A DNA stretch of 19,281 nucleotides from contig DYHU01000013.1 in assembly GCA_020724025.1 (NCBI GenBank), forward strand, positions 6,630 through 25,910. The letters are read 5' to 3'. This DNA comes from Syntrophorhabdus sp. Its GTDB lineage: Bacteria > Desulfobacterota > BSN033 > UBA1163. The translations under genes were made by a program, and so were the position numbers. Below the pieces are notes generated by a model. The model was given only the letters and a program-made list of their open reading frames with translations, had not been told where the DNA came from and did not search any database. Positions 1 through 7,976 of this stretch are shown piece after piece. Positions within the stretch are counted from its first letter, which is position 1, and each line of letters opens with the position of its first letter.

Positions 1-126
1 TTGAAAAGCGACCATTTGATCTGCCTGGATCTTCTTCCATGAATATTGGTCCCATAACATTGCTAAGAAGGTCAGAGTGATTAAAATCATAAGAAAGACG
101 AGATAGAATTGGACTTTCTTACCCAT
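1..126 (-). CDS. Membrane-anchored protein, N-terminal fragment (cut by window edge)
   Basis: Only the first 42 codons are inside the window; the gene continues beyond base 1. The fragment begins MGKK and has one strongly hydrophobic segment at about residues 6-24, followed by a polar stretch with W-K-K-I-Q near residues 30-34. This is a short cytoplasmic tail, a single membrane helix and then an exported part. The start lies 8 bp after the stop of the NosL-like gene, so it belongs to the same transcript. No clear Shine-Dalgarno precedes the ATG, so translational coupling is likely. An anchored c-type cytochrome would fit the neighbours and the WKxxQ-like stretch after the helix, but no haem motif is visible in the fragment. 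I cannot name it. Confidence 0.55.
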   Translation of the reverse strand, partial: MGKKVQFYLVFLMILITLTFLAMLWDQYSWKKIQADQMVAFQ

Positions 127-134
127 AGGAAAAT

Positions 135-560
135 TTATTTCATCTGCTCTTTCCATATCTCCATCGCTTCCTGATAGGTGGCCACTTGTCCTCCAAAACC
201 TTTCTGAAATTTTTCAGCATTCGCCTTGGTCGCAAAGGCAATAAAACCAGGGGCCATGTCCGTGATAACCGTGCTTTTATAAACATAGAACGCCTTTTGA
301 GCATCAATAGATCGGTTGCTCAAAAGATCTGTGGCCATAGCAGATTTGAACTTTTTCTTGAGGCGTAAATGGAGGGTGAGGCCGCATTGAACACCACAGG
401 TAGAAAACTCCTCACCCTCGGTCGTTGTCACCACATATCTTGTATGCGGATATTTTGATACATCCATACCGCAGACAATGCACCGTTTAATTTCTTCACC
501 CCATGCCATGGCGCTCAACAGGAAAATGATCATGATCCAGAAGTTTAATCCCCTACGCAT
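135..560 (-). CDS. NosL-like exported protein
   Basis: 141 aa. A signal peptide or membrane anchor occupies about residues 5-21, ending near AMAWG. It is followed by C27-x2-C30-G-M32, the CxxCGM signature of the NosL family (copper chaperone and accessory protein of nitrous oxide reductase), and a second C55-x3-C59 pair. The C-terminal part (M-A-P-G-F-I-A-F near 102-109, then a Lys-rich helix and G-F-G-G-Q near 121-125) matches the NosL pattern in which a conserved Phe-containing strand and a GG turn close the fold. There is no lipobox Cys, so this member looks secreted or N-terminally anchored rather than a lipoprotein. It starts 30 bp after the TlpA-like gene. No nosZ or other nos gene is visible, so a role in general copper or redox handling, possibly cytochrome maturation, is more likely than nitrous oxide reduction. 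Confidence 0.8.
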   Translation of the reverse strand: MRRGLNFWIMIIFLLSAMAWGEEIKRCIVCGMDVSKYPHTRYVVTTTEGEEFSTCGVQCGLTLHLRLKKKFKSAMATDLLSNRSIDAQKAFYVYKSTVITDMAPGFIAFATKANAEKFQKGFGGQVATYQEAMEIWKEQMK

Positions 561-590
561 TTTTCGCTCATCCCCCCTTTCGAGAATATT

Positions 591-1103
591 TTACAGGTGT
601 GGCTCTAAAGTTTTCTTCAAGATGGTTTTCTCTTTGAAGACCTCTCCGATGATGATCTCCCTGACGACTCCCTTTCTATCCAAAATAAAGTTGGTCGGAA
701 TGGCCTGGACTCCGCATCGCTTTGCAATTCGACCTTCTCGGTCGAGGATGACTGGAAAGGATAGGTTTAATTCCGCAATAAATGCCTCTACCTTCTCTCT
801 ACTCTGCTTCACATTGATGGCCAGGACAGCGAGATCATTCTTTTTATATTCTTTGTATACCTTGTCGATGACCGGCATCTCCACGCGGCAGTAGGGACAC
901 CAGTCAGCCCAGAATCGGACCAGGATGAGGCGCCCCTTCAGGGCAGTGATCGAGCCTTTCTTCCCTTCCAAATCCACATATTGAACATCTGGGAATTTCT
1001 CTCCTATTTTAGGGCTCCTGAAAGTCTCCCTGCGACACCCGAAAATTAAGAGGAGAATGGAGATCAGTAATAGTGAAAAATGATACCTATTTATCCTCTT
1101 CAT
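591..1103 (-). CDS. TlpA-like thioredoxin-fold lipoprotein
   Basis: About 170 aa from the ATG at 1103 (MKRINRYHF). A TTG 18 bp upstream keeps the frame open but has no ribosome site and would spoil the signal peptide. A hydrophobic segment ends in L-I-F-G-C, a lipobox, so the mature protein is probably a lipoprotein. The thioredoxin fold follows: F-W-A-D-W-C-P-Y-C active site, a middle strand with V-L-A-I-N-V, a cis-Pro loop in A-I-P-T-N, and F-I-L-D-R-K-G, all standard for the TlpA/ResA group. These are envelope thiol-disulfide oxidoreductases that reduce cytochrome c apoproteins or copper-site cysteines. The gene overlaps the end of the FTP/PepSY-like gene by 17 bp and precedes the NosL-like gene, which supports a shared job in metal or thiol maturation outside the cytoplasm. 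Confidence 0.9.
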   Translation of the reverse strand: MKRINRYHFSLLLISILLLIFGCRRETFRSPKIGEKFPDVQYVDLEGKKGSITALKGRLILVRFWADWCPYCRVEMPVIDKVYKEYKKNDLAVLAINVKQSREKVEAFIAELNLSFPVILDREGRIAKRCGVQAIPTNFILDRKGVVREIIIGEVFKEKTILKKTLEPHL

Positions 1104-1872
1104 ATGGGGCACAACATCCAAGGAGGCTTAATATTTCTTCATGATGAACGGTCTTCCCATTTTTTGCATTTACAAAATAGGCATACCCTCCACCTTCTAA
1201 AAGGGGTTGTTTCACGGACTCGGCTGGGAAGAGATTGAGTGCATAGACAAGCTCATAGCTCAGGTGTGTCCCTTTCCTTTTGGGATAGACAACCAATCTT
1301 GAGGCGAAGAGCTTCCACCCTTTCTTTCTCAAATGCTTGAAAGCGATGCGGGATGCCTCCTGCTCTGAAATCTTAGGCGTCACATCCATTTCTATATTTG
1401 GATGGATGAGAGCACCCATTGAATGGATATTTCCCTTCCTGTCTATAGAGAAGCCAACCGTCGAGTCATAGATCAACACCCCTCTGTAAAGTTGCCAGTA
1501 TGAGAGGAACCAATCGCTCTCCACTTTATCGATGGATTTTATCTCAAGGTCTTTTGGGTCTAATTTAAGAATGGGAAATAAATCTCCGATGAACTTCTTC
1601 CCGGCCTCGATTTGCTCCTTTTTCTCCCAGTCCTTCTTTTTGATATATCGGCCAATATTATATTGAAGTCCATTTATGATCATGGGGGCTTGAGTGATTG
1701 GATCCCTTTTGATGGACAGTTTCATTCCCCGAAATTGAATCTCTTCCCATTCTTTTGCCTCGACGGATGGGAGACAAGGCAAGGAAATGGGGAGCAGAAG
1801 GAAGGGCAAAAAAATGGTTAGAAAGGGAAGGTTAGATGTGAACCCCCAGATACCTTTGTTGTGTGGCTTCAT
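1087..1872 (-). CDS. Secreted FTP/PepSY-like (protease-propeptide-like) protein
   Basis: 261 aa with a signal peptide (hydrophobic about 13-33, cleavage plausible near SVEA-K). The body resembles the FTP plus PepSY propeptide region of thermolysin-type (M4) metalloproteases: a Y-R-G-V-L-I-Y-D strand, D-R-K-G-N-I-H-S-M, then I-S-E-Q-E-A-S-R-I-A and, near the end, Y-F-V-N-A-K-N-G-K-T-V. No peptidase domain follows; the protein stops soon after, ending in a Cys-Cys pair. Free-standing proteins of this kind are thought to act as chaperones or inhibitors, but the role here is unknown. Its ATG lies 41 bp inside the end of livF and its own end overlaps the TlpA-like gene, so it is translationally linked to both. 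The ribosome site is weak (AAAGAG). Family assignment is by remembered pattern. Confidence 0.65.
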   Translation of the reverse strand: MKPHNKGIWGFTSNLPFLTIFLPFLLLPISLPCLPSVEAKEWEEIQFRGMKLSIKRDPITQAPMIINGLQYNIGRYIKKKDWEKKEQIEAGKKFIGDLFPILKLDPKDLEIKSIDKVESDWFLSYWQLYRGVLIYDSTVGFSIDRKGNIHSMGALIHPNIEMDVTPKISEQEASRIAFKHLRKKGWKLFASRLVVYPKRKGTHLSYELVYALNLFPAESVKQPLLEGGGYAYFVNAKNGKTVHHEEILSLLGCCAPYEEDK

Positions 1873-2533
1873 CGTCGGTGAGCTCTTTAGCTAAACCTTC
1901 GTAAACGGTCTTTCCTTTTTCAATGATATAAGCCCTCTTACAAATATTGAGCGCCACCTTAATGTTCTGCTCGACTAAAAGAATGCTGACTCCCCTTTCA
2001 TTAATCGATTTGATGGTCTCTTCGATGATTTTCGCCAAGATGGGCATCAAGCCCTCCGTGGGCTCGTCGAGGAGCATCAGTTTGGGTTTGGTGATGAGGC
2101 CTCTTGCAATGGCCAGCATCTGCTGTTCTCCACCGGAGAGGGTTCCTCCCAATTGGGAGAGTCTTTCTTTCAGTCGGGGGAAGTATTCAAAAACTTGGTC
2201 GAGCATTTCTTCATCCATTTTCTGATTGACCAGGGCGATTTTGATGTTCTCAAAGACGGTGAGCTTAGGGAAGATATGTCTTCCCTGAGGGACATAACCA
2301 ATCCCCAATCGAGGGATCTGATGGGTAGAAAGGTTCGAGGCAATGTGGCCATCAAATAAAACTTGGCCTGTTTTGGGAGGGACCAATCTCATAATGCTTT
2401 TGAGGGTTGTGGTCTTCCCCATTCCATTTCGACCCAGAAGACAGACGAGTTCTCCCTCTTTTACCTCAAGGGAGAGGTCGTGAAGGACATGGCTTTTTCC
2501 ATAATAGGTATTAATTCCTTCCACCTTCAACAT
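1832..2533 (-). CDS. livF: LIV-type ABC importer ATPase, LivF
   Basis: 233 aa, the usual length for LivF. It has a Walker A motif G-R-N-G-M-G-K-T-T at about residues 34-42, the ABC signature L-S-G-G-E-Q-Q near 133-139, Walker B L-M-L-L-D-E-P-T-E-G-L just after, and the H-loop region in this subfamily's usual form L-L-V-E-Q-N. One of two cytoplasmic ATPases powering uptake of branched-chain amino acids or other amides and carboxylates. The start is certain: AGGAGGAG lies 5 nt upstream of the ATG at 2533, and the stop of livG abuts it with no gap. The gene runs 41 bp into the next reading frame (FTP/PepSY-like). Confidence 0.97.
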   Translation of the reverse strand: MLKVEGINTYYGKSHVLHDLSLEVKEGELVCLLGRNGMGKTTTLKSIMRLVPPKTGQVLFDGHIASNLSTHQIPRLGIGYVPQGRHIFPKLTVFENIKIALVNQKMDEEMLDQVFEYFPRLKERLSQLGGTLSGGEQQMLAIARGLITKPKLMLLDEPTEGLMPILAKIIEETIKSINERGVSILLVEQNIKVALNICKRAYIIEKGKTVYEGLAKELTDDEATQQRYLGVHI

Positions 2534-3283
2534 CTATTCTCCTCCTAAATAGACCCTTTTGACCTCTTTGTCCATTCTTATTTCATCCGGAGTGCCTTCC
2601 GCAATCTTTTCCCCGTAATGGAGAACCGTTATCTTCTCTGCAAGGCCCATGACCACTTCCATATCATGTTCGACCAAGAGGATGGTGAGCTTTGTGGCTA
2701 ACTCCTTGATCTTTTCGACGATGATTTTCGTCTCCCAGGGGCCCAATCCGGCCGTGGGTTCGTCGAGGAGTAAAAGTTCGGGGTCTGTGCCGAGGGCGAT
2801 GGCAATTTCAAGAAGCCTCTGGTCTCCATAAGAGATGTCGCAGGCCGGGGAATCTTTTTTTTCAGAGAGCCCCACCATTTCTATGAACGATTCTGTTTTT
2901 TCCCGAACATCCGTAAGACTTCTCACATGGAGGAAAGGATTTAGAACTCGTTTTCTGGATTGGGCGGCACTCCAGACATTATCGAAAACCGTTAGGTTTG
3001 GAAAGATGCTCGTGATCTGGAGGGTTCTGGCGATTCCCTTATGAGAGATTTTATAAGGAGGAAATCCTAAAATATCTTCGCCTTTGAAAAAGATTTTCCC
3101 TTCTGTCGGAGGGAGGGTCCCTGTAATGAGGTTGAAGAGAGTGGTCTTTCCTGCTCCGTTGGGGCCGATGATCGCCCTTAACTCTCCTCTCTTGACGGAG
3201 AGATCGAGACCATTGATGGCTGCTAAGCCTCCGAAATTTTTTTTCAACTTCTCTATCTTTAAGATTTCAGGGTTCCTTTCCAA
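2534..3283 (-). CDS. livG: LIV-type ABC importer ATPase, LivG
   Basis: 249 aa, normal for LivG. Walker A G-P-N-G-A-G-K-T-T at about residues 40-48, a degenerate ABC signature I-S-Y-G-D-Q-R (typical of LivG, which has Y-G-x-Q in place of S-G-G-Q), Walker B L-L-L-L-D-E-P-T-A-G-L, and switch His in L-L-V-E-H-D-M. The start is a TTG at 3283, preceded by a G-rich ribosome site (AGGGGG) and overlapping livM by 17 bp. A later start would cut into the first strand of the fold, so the TTG is preferred. Works with LivF on the LivH/LivM channel. Confidence 0.96.
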   Translation of the reverse strand: MERNPEILKIEKLKKNFGGLAAINGLDLSVKRGELRAIIGPNGAGKTTLFNLITGTLPPTEGKIFFKGEDILGFPPYKISHKGIARTLQITSIFPNLTVFDNVWSAAQSRKRVLNPFLHVRSLTDVREKTESFIEMVGLSEKKDSPACDISYGDQRLLEIAIALGTDPELLLLDEPTAGLGPWETKIIVEKIKELATKLTILLVEHDMEVVMGLAEKITVLHYGEKIAEGTPDEIRMDKEVKRVYLGGE

Positions 3284-4229
3284 AAAATCTCACCCCCTTT
3301 GTCTTTTCTTTAAGGATCCCGATGATTCCCTGAGGAGAGATGATGACCACTACAATTAGAATCAACCCAACCAGGATGGGATAATGTCGGAACCAGGAGC
3401 TGATATAGTCAGTAAAGAGGATTAATATCCCTGCCCCCACCATCGGGCCGATGAGCGTTCCTGCTCCCCCAATGACGGTCCATACAACAGCTTCTCCAGA
3501 GACCGTCCAGTAGAGGAATTCCACAGTGGTATATCTTGAGGTAAGGACATAGAGGGCGCCGCTTAATCCACTGACAGTGCCCGCCATTATAAAGGAGATC
3601 AATTTATACCGATCGGTATTGTACCCGATGAGCTTTGCTCTATCCTCATTCTCTTTAATAAGCTGAAAGACCTTCCCTACCGGAGAATTTAGAAACCTCC
3701 TGCATACAAAGTAAGAGGGGATGACGAAAAGAAGAACAAAATAATAGTTGAGCAAAGAGTCGGCGAGGGTGAGGTTGGGAGTAAAAGAGAAGAGGGCAGG
3801 GGTAGGAATGGAAAGGCCATGTTCCCCGCCTGTGACAGACTTCCAATCTAATGCGATAAAGAAGAAAACGAGGCCAAAGATAAAGGTGATGATCACAAAA
3901 TAGGCCCCACTGACTCGAATAGAGAAAAAACCGACAAAGGCAGAAAGGATGACGGCCACTGCCACTGCAAGAAGAATGGCTATCCAAATTCCTGGATTGA
4001 GATAGGTGATGGCTATCGCAACGGCATAGGATCCCGCTCCGAAAAAGAGGGCCTGGCCGAAACTGAGCATGCCCGTATATCCGTAAATAATATCAAAGGC
4101 AAGGGCAAAGAGCCCCCAGATTAAAATTTCGGTCAATAGCCTCTTGTAATAAGAACCTAAAAACGGAGGGACACAAATCATTAAAAGGAAAACTCCTGCG
4201 ATGACAAGAGATTTCCCAAACTTTCCCAT
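3267..4229 (-). CDS. livM: LIV-type ABC importer permease, LivM
   Basis: About 320 aa integral membrane protein with eight or more hydrophobic segments. It carries the LivM family region G-Y-T-G-M-L-S-F-G-Q-A-L-F-F-G near residues 50-65 and the cytoplasmic coupling region around N-E-D-R-A-K-L-I-G-Y-N. The ATG at 4229 has GAGAGG five bases upstream; a GTG two codons earlier (4235) would overlap the stop of livH by 4 bp and is the alternative. Pairs with LivH to form the channel for the solute delivered by the Tat-exported binding protein encoded upstream. The C-terminus overlaps the TTG start of livG. Confidence 0.95.
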   Translation of the reverse strand: MGKFGKSLVIAGVFLLMICVPPFLGSYYKRLLTEILIWGLFALAFDIIYGYTGMLSFGQALFFGAGSYAVAIAITYLNPGIWIAILLAVAVAVILSAFVGFFSIRVSGAYFVIITFIFGLVFFFIALDWKSVTGGEHGLSIPTPALFSFTPNLTLADSLLNYYFVLLFVIPSYFVCRRFLNSPVGKVFQLIKENEDRAKLIGYNTDRYKLISFIMAGTVSGLSGALYVLTSRYTTVEFLYWTVSGEAVVWTVIGGAGTLIGPMVGAGILILFTDYISSWFRHYPILVGLILIVVVIISPQGIIGILKEKTKGVRFFGKEP

Positions 4230-4231
4230 TT

Positions 4232-5098
4232 TCACCTCTCTTTTCCAAAAAGGCCTTCGGGACGGACCATCAGGACGGTTATCATAAACACCAATGAAAA
4301 GACCCTCGCAATGACAGGACTTACAAAGACACTTGAAATCCCCTCCAGTTCCCCTATCAAAATGGCCGCCAAAACCGAACCTTTGATACTACCCAACCCT
4401 CCCACGATGACAACGATAAAGGCGATGACGAGGATGTCAAGGCCCATTTTAAAGCTGACCACCACGATCGGTGCAGAAAGAGCCCCTCCCAATCCTGCCA
4501 CCAAGGCTCCTAATCCAAAGGTCATAAAGTAGACGGCATTGGTGGGGATCCCGAGGCCCAGGGCCATCTCTCGATCGTACTGAACTGCTCTCATCCACAT
4601 CCCATATTTGGTTCTATAAATAAAAAGCCACAGTCCTGATAGAATCAATAATGAAAAGAGAGCGACAAAAATTCTGTAGAAAGGGTACCGGAAACCGACC
4701 AGCGGGAAGCCCCCTTCGATAGGGGGAAGTAATCTCTGGGGAGCCCCCCCAAAGGTAGCCAGGGCCAGTTGTTGGAAAATGAGGAGGAGGCCGAAGGTGA
4801 CGATGATCGTGATCACCGGCTTTCCTTCGACCGGTCTGATGACCCCCCTTTCCAGGCAGAGACCGATTCCTCCCACAATGAATGGAGCGAGGAGAAGGGA
4901 GAGCCAGAAATTTCCAGTCACCCGTTCTATGTAAAAGGCAATGATAGCCCCCATCATGTAAAAGGCTCCATGGGCGACATTGATCACATGAAGGAGGCCA
5001 AAAATCAGCGTTAAACCAAGAGCAATCAAGGCGACGATGAGGCCCCAGACAAGACCATTGACTGCCTGAAATCCGATCTGAGAAAGGTATGCCTCCAT
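4232..5098 (-). CDS. livH: LIV-type ABC importer permease, LivH
   Basis: 288 aa hydrophobic protein, typical LivH length. Signature parts include L-I-F-G-L-L-H-V-I-N-V-A-H-G-A-F-Y-M-M-G near residues 31-50, the conserved N-terminal loop of LivH, and the coupling region R-A-V-Q-Y-D-R-E-M-A-L-G-L-G-I near 174-189, here with Y-D in place of the more usual Q-D/N-x. The C-terminus M-V-R-P-E-G-L-F-G is also standard. GGGAGG lies five bases upstream of the ATG at 5098. It follows the binding-protein gene after 75 bp that contain a hairpin. Confidence 0.96.
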   Translation of the reverse strand: MEAYLSQIGFQAVNGLVWGLIVALIALGLTLIFGLLHVINVAHGAFYMMGAIIAFYIERVTGNFWLSLLLAPFIVGGIGLCLERGVIRPVEGKPVITIIVTFGLLLIFQQLALATFGGAPQRLLPPIEGGFPLVGFRYPFYRIFVALFSLLILSGLWLFIYRTKYGMWMRAVQYDREMALGLGIPTNAVYFMTFGLGALVAGLGGALSAPIVVVSFKMGLDILVIAFIVVIVGGLGSIKGSVLAAILIGELEGISSVFVSPVIARVFSLVFMITVLMVRPEGLFGKER

Positions 5099-5124
5099 TG
5101 CCTCCTCCCGAGAAGGAAGATTAA

Positions 5125-5149
5125 GCCATCTCCTCTTGGCTGAGATGGC
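5125..5149 (-). terminator. Hairpin between the binding-protein gene and livH (possible attenuator or 3'-end protector)
   Basis: An exact 8-bp inverted repeat, GCCATCTC at 5125-5132 and GAGATGGC at 5142-5149, with a 9-nt loop; two or three more A-T pairs can form outside after one mismatch. There is no T-run on the minus strand, so it is not a strong intrinsic terminator. Its position just after the binding-protein stop suggests it protects or partly terminates that mRNA, giving more binding protein than permease. Confidence 0.5.
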
Positions 5150-5173
5150 CTAACCTCCATTCCTGTCAAGAAA

Positions 5174-6448
5174 TTACAGGGACTCCTTACGATAATCGAC
5201 CGGAGATGGATAGATGGACTTTTCAGGGGAAATCTTGAATTTGGTCCTCAATTTCCCACCTTCGATTCTCGAGAGCCACATCTGAGGGAATGCCTGATGG
5301 TCTTCAGCCCTTATCACTTTATCCCCCTGGGGGAACCAATGACCTTCCTTCAGAGGGAGACCTTCTAAGGCTTCGATGAACTTGGGAGTATCCTTTTTAC
5401 TCTTCCATCCGCTCTTCTCGATTCCCGCTTTGATGACAAACACCGCTTCATAGGTGGCCCAATAATGGGAGCCGGTGATCACACCTGTCCCCCCAATCTC
5501 TCTGCCTTCATTATCGATATTTACAAATTCACGCATCACCCTGTGATGGGGGGTATCGTGGTCGGCAAGGGTCCTGGGAAGATATTCGAGGGTCCAGTCT
5601 CCCTCGACGGCCGCTCCTAACTTTCCGATGTCAACCCCGTCGTAGTTGCAGATGACGGAGAACTTTTTCCCCTTATAACCGATCTCCTGGAGTTGACGGA
5701 TGAAGCCCAATGTATCCGCTCCCAGGGTTGCAAAATAGACGGCCTTTGTATCTCCGGGAATTTTTGCGAGGTAAGGCATAAAATCTTTGGTTCCTACTGG
5801 AATATTCTGAATTCCAGTGATTTTCCCCCCTGCCTCTTCCACCAGTCTTTTAAACCAGTCACGGTGAGACCATCCCCAGGCATAATCGGTGTTGCAGACG
5901 AACCATTCCTTACTGACGTTGTCCATTGCAAACCTGTGAGCGGCCTGAACCTGCTGTCTTACATGGGTAATAATTCGAAAGATATATCGGTTTCCTTTGT
6001 CTGCTGTAATCTCCGAAGCCATCGCGTTAGGGAAATAAGGGGTTTTGAGCTCTTTTGCAACGGGAGCAATCCCAATAGCGATCCCTGAGTGGGTTGTGCC
6101 AAGTACAAAATTGCAACCTTCGAGCTCAACAAGCCTCCGAAACTTCCTGATTCCTGTGGCAGGATCTGAAGCCGTATCATCAATGACCAGTTTAACGGGT
6201 CTTCCTGCAATCCCTCCAATTTTATTCACATACTCTGCCACACCTTTTGCGACCCTCTCACAATCACGGCCATAGGATGCTAAGAATCCTGTGATATCAA
6301 AAGTTCCCCCGATGATAATCGGTTCTTTCGCGGCGCGGAGAACGGTGGGAAAACCTAAGGTTCCTAAGGCCAATCCCCCTGCCCCCATGGCTGTGGTCTT
6401 CAAAAATTGCCTTCTTGTAACCTTTCTATATAAAAATTTTTTTCTCAT
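5174..6448 (-). CDS. Tat-exported LIV-type (Peripla_BP_6) solute-binding protein
   Basis: 424 aa. The N-terminus has a twin-arginine signal (T-R-R-Q-F-L-K at residues 11-17), a hydrophobic Gly/Ala-rich stretch and cleavage near V-L-R-A-A-K. The mature part opens with I-I-I-G-G-T-F-D-I-T-G, the first strand and ligand loop of LIV-type receptors, followed by G-G-I-A-G-R-P-V-K-L-V-I-D-D-T-A-S-D-P, a hallmark of the family. It should capture the solute in the periplasm and hand it to LivH/LivM. The start is fixed by GGAGG eight bases upstream of the ATG at 6448. The gene sits directly after a CoA ligase and a CoA-dehydratase homologue, so the ligand is more likely the carboxylic acid they process than a branched-chain amino acid; that is an inference. 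The 111 bp before it hold no other convincing element. Confidence 0.93.
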   Translation of the reverse strand: MRKKFLYRKVTRRQFLKTTAMGAGGLALGTLGFPTVLRAAKEPIIIGGTFDITGFLASYGRDCERVAKGVAEYVNKIGGIAGRPVKLVIDDTASDPATGIRKFRRLVELEGCNFVLGTTHSGIAIGIAPVAKELKTPYFPNAMASEITADKGNRYIFRIITHVRQQVQAAHRFAMDNVSKEWFVCNTDYAWGWSHRDWFKRLVEEAGGKITGIQNIPVGTKDFMPYLAKIPGDTKAVYFATLGADTLGFIRQLQEIGYKGKKFSVICNYDGVDIGKLGAAVEGDWTLEYLPRTLADHDTPHHRVMREFVNIDNEGREIGGTGVITGSHYWATYEAVFVIKAGIEKSGWKSKKDTPKFIEALEGLPLKEGHWFPQGDKVIRAEDHQAFPQMWLSRIEGGKLRTKFKISPEKSIYPSPVDYRKESL

Positions 6449-6559
6449 TGTGATGACCTCCTCCCTTCTGGCATAAAATGAAACAGCCCCCCCAACCCAT
6501 CTTATAAGATCCCATACCCTCTCTTGCTCCCCATCACCTCCTCTCCCATTGGAATATGT

Positions 6560-7891
6560 TTAGTCTGACCAGACCTTCTCCCGTTTATCAATCACCCTTT
6601 TTGCCTTATGGGTTGCTCTTTCAAGTGTATTTTCTTTTAAGATCTTTACTCTGGGAGAGACTCCCAGAAGGCTCTTCAATCTTCTTCGAATCTCCTCGGC
6701 CAATTTCTCATCAGGAATATCGATGCCCTCTTTCTTCTCAACCTCCACATCGAACTTATCCAGATGTTGTTCTCGATAGACCACGACCCGATATTCTCCA
6801 GTCAATTCTTTAAAATCCCTGACCACCTTCTCAATATCGCTCGGGAAGACATTGACTCCTGTTATGATGAGCATATCGTCGATCCTTCCATGAATATTGA
6901 TCCTCGCATGGGTTCTTCCGCATCGACAGACCTCTTTGTTCACCGTGATGATATCCCCTGTTCGAAACCGGATCATGGGCCTGGCCCGTTTCTTTAAAGT
7001 GGTTAAAACCATCTCACCCCTTTCACCCTCTGGAACGGGCTCAAGGGTATCGGGGTTTAAGACCTCCAGAAGGTGGTGATCCTCTGTCAGGTGAAGGCCA
7101 TTCTGCTCCTCACACATCCCTGCATTGGCCCCGAAGATATCGGAGAGTCCGTAAAAGTCGTAGACCCGGGCATCCCATAATCGTTCAATCGCATCCCTTG
7201 TGGATTTAATGGAGCCTCCCGGTTCTCCTGCAACAATGATTTTATTGATCGCGAGATCTTTCGCAGGGTCAATCCCCTCTTTGAGGGCAGTTTCACCTAA
7301 GTGCCATGCATAGGAAGGGGTCGTCCAGGTGATGGTGGGCTTGAATTGTTTCATAATGAAGAGGAGCCTCTCCGAAGGAATGGCCCCCCCCCAGATGCAG
7401 AGGGCGCCCACCCTCTGGGCGCCGATCACATCGGGACCTCCGATGAAGAGCGTGAAGTTCAGGGCATGGAGATATCGGTCTTTGGGCCTCATCCCTATTC
7501 CCCAGAAGAGTCTCGCCTCCACATCCTGAAATTCATCAAAATCTTGGGCTGTGAATGGGGAGAGAGTTGGAACACCGGTTGAACCGCTGGAGGCTGAGAC
7601 ATAGATGATCTCCTTCTCTGGAACAGCCACCATATCCCCAAGATCTGGAGCTGCGAGCTGCCTGTCCCGCTCCACCTTCTTATTAGTGAAAGGGAATTTT
7701 TGGATATCCTCTAAAGACTTCAGGTCTTTCGGTTTCACCCCCTTTTCATCAAAGGACATCCTATAGTAGGGTGAATTCTTATAAGCGAAGGATATCTCTT
7801 CCTTGAGTAGCTCCAGTTGGAGCGCCTCTAACTTTTTCCTCGGCATCGTCTCTATCTTCTTATCCCAATATTTCCCTCTCGCTCCAGTCAT
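6560..7891 (-). CDS. PaaK-like phenylacetate-CoA ligase family enzyme
   Basis: 443 aa from the ATG at 7891, which has AGGAG eight bases before the AAGGCC-ATG junction and gives the family N-terminus (K-Y-W-D-K-K-I-E-T-M-P). The frame stays open to an ATG at 7936, but that has no good ribosome site. Motifs of the adenylate-forming PaaK group: S-S-G-S-T-G-V-P-T at about 101-109 (phosphate loop), Y-D-F-Y-G-L-S-D near 244-251, R-F-R-T-G-D at 308-313 and a Cys pair in C-R-C-G-R-T-H-A-R (322-330), then the small C-terminal domain. The enzyme makes an acyl-AMP and then an acyl-CoA from a carboxylic acid. PaaK itself acts on phenylacetate; related enzymes take other aryl or alkyl acids, so the substrate is open. 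It lies between the CoA-dehydratase homologue and the importer, which suggests uptake followed by CoA activation. Confidence 0.9.
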   Translation of the reverse strand: MTGARGKYWDKKIETMPRKKLEALQLELLKEEISFAYKNSPYYRMSFDEKGVKPKDLKSLEDIQKFPFTNKKVERDRQLAAPDLGDMVAVPEKEIIYVSASSGSTGVPTLSPFTAQDFDEFQDVEARLFWGIGMRPKDRYLHALNFTLFIGGPDVIGAQRVGALCIWGGAIPSERLLFIMKQFKPTITWTTPSYAWHLGETALKEGIDPAKDLAINKIIVAGEPGGSIKSTRDAIERLWDARVYDFYGLSDIFGANAGMCEEQNGLHLTEDHHLLEVLNPDTLEPVPEGERGEMVLTTLKKRARPMIRFRTGDIITVNKEVCRCGRTHARINIHGRIDDMLIITGVNVFPSDIEKVVRDFKELTGEYRVVVYREQHLDKFDVEVEKKEGIDIPDEKLAEEIRRRLKSLLGVSPRVKILKENTLERATHKAKRVIDKREKVWSD

Positions 7892-7976
7892 GGCCTTTTC
7901 TCCTGTCTCTTCAATTTCTCTGGCTCCCTCCTCCATTGAGATATCGGAGGCCTCTTGCTTTGCAACTCCTTATCCT

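Noticed and set aside
135..560. Assigning nosL as evidence for nitrous oxide reduction
   Set aside because: No nosZ, nosD, nosF or nosY is seen, and the neighbours are a TlpA-like and an FTP/PepSY-like protein; the NosL fold alone does not show the pathway.
6502..6534. Ten-codon minus-strand ORF after AGGAGGTG in the gap between the CoA ligase and the binding protein
   Set aside because: The spacing to the ATG is too short and the peptide has no features; a leader peptide cannot be supported.
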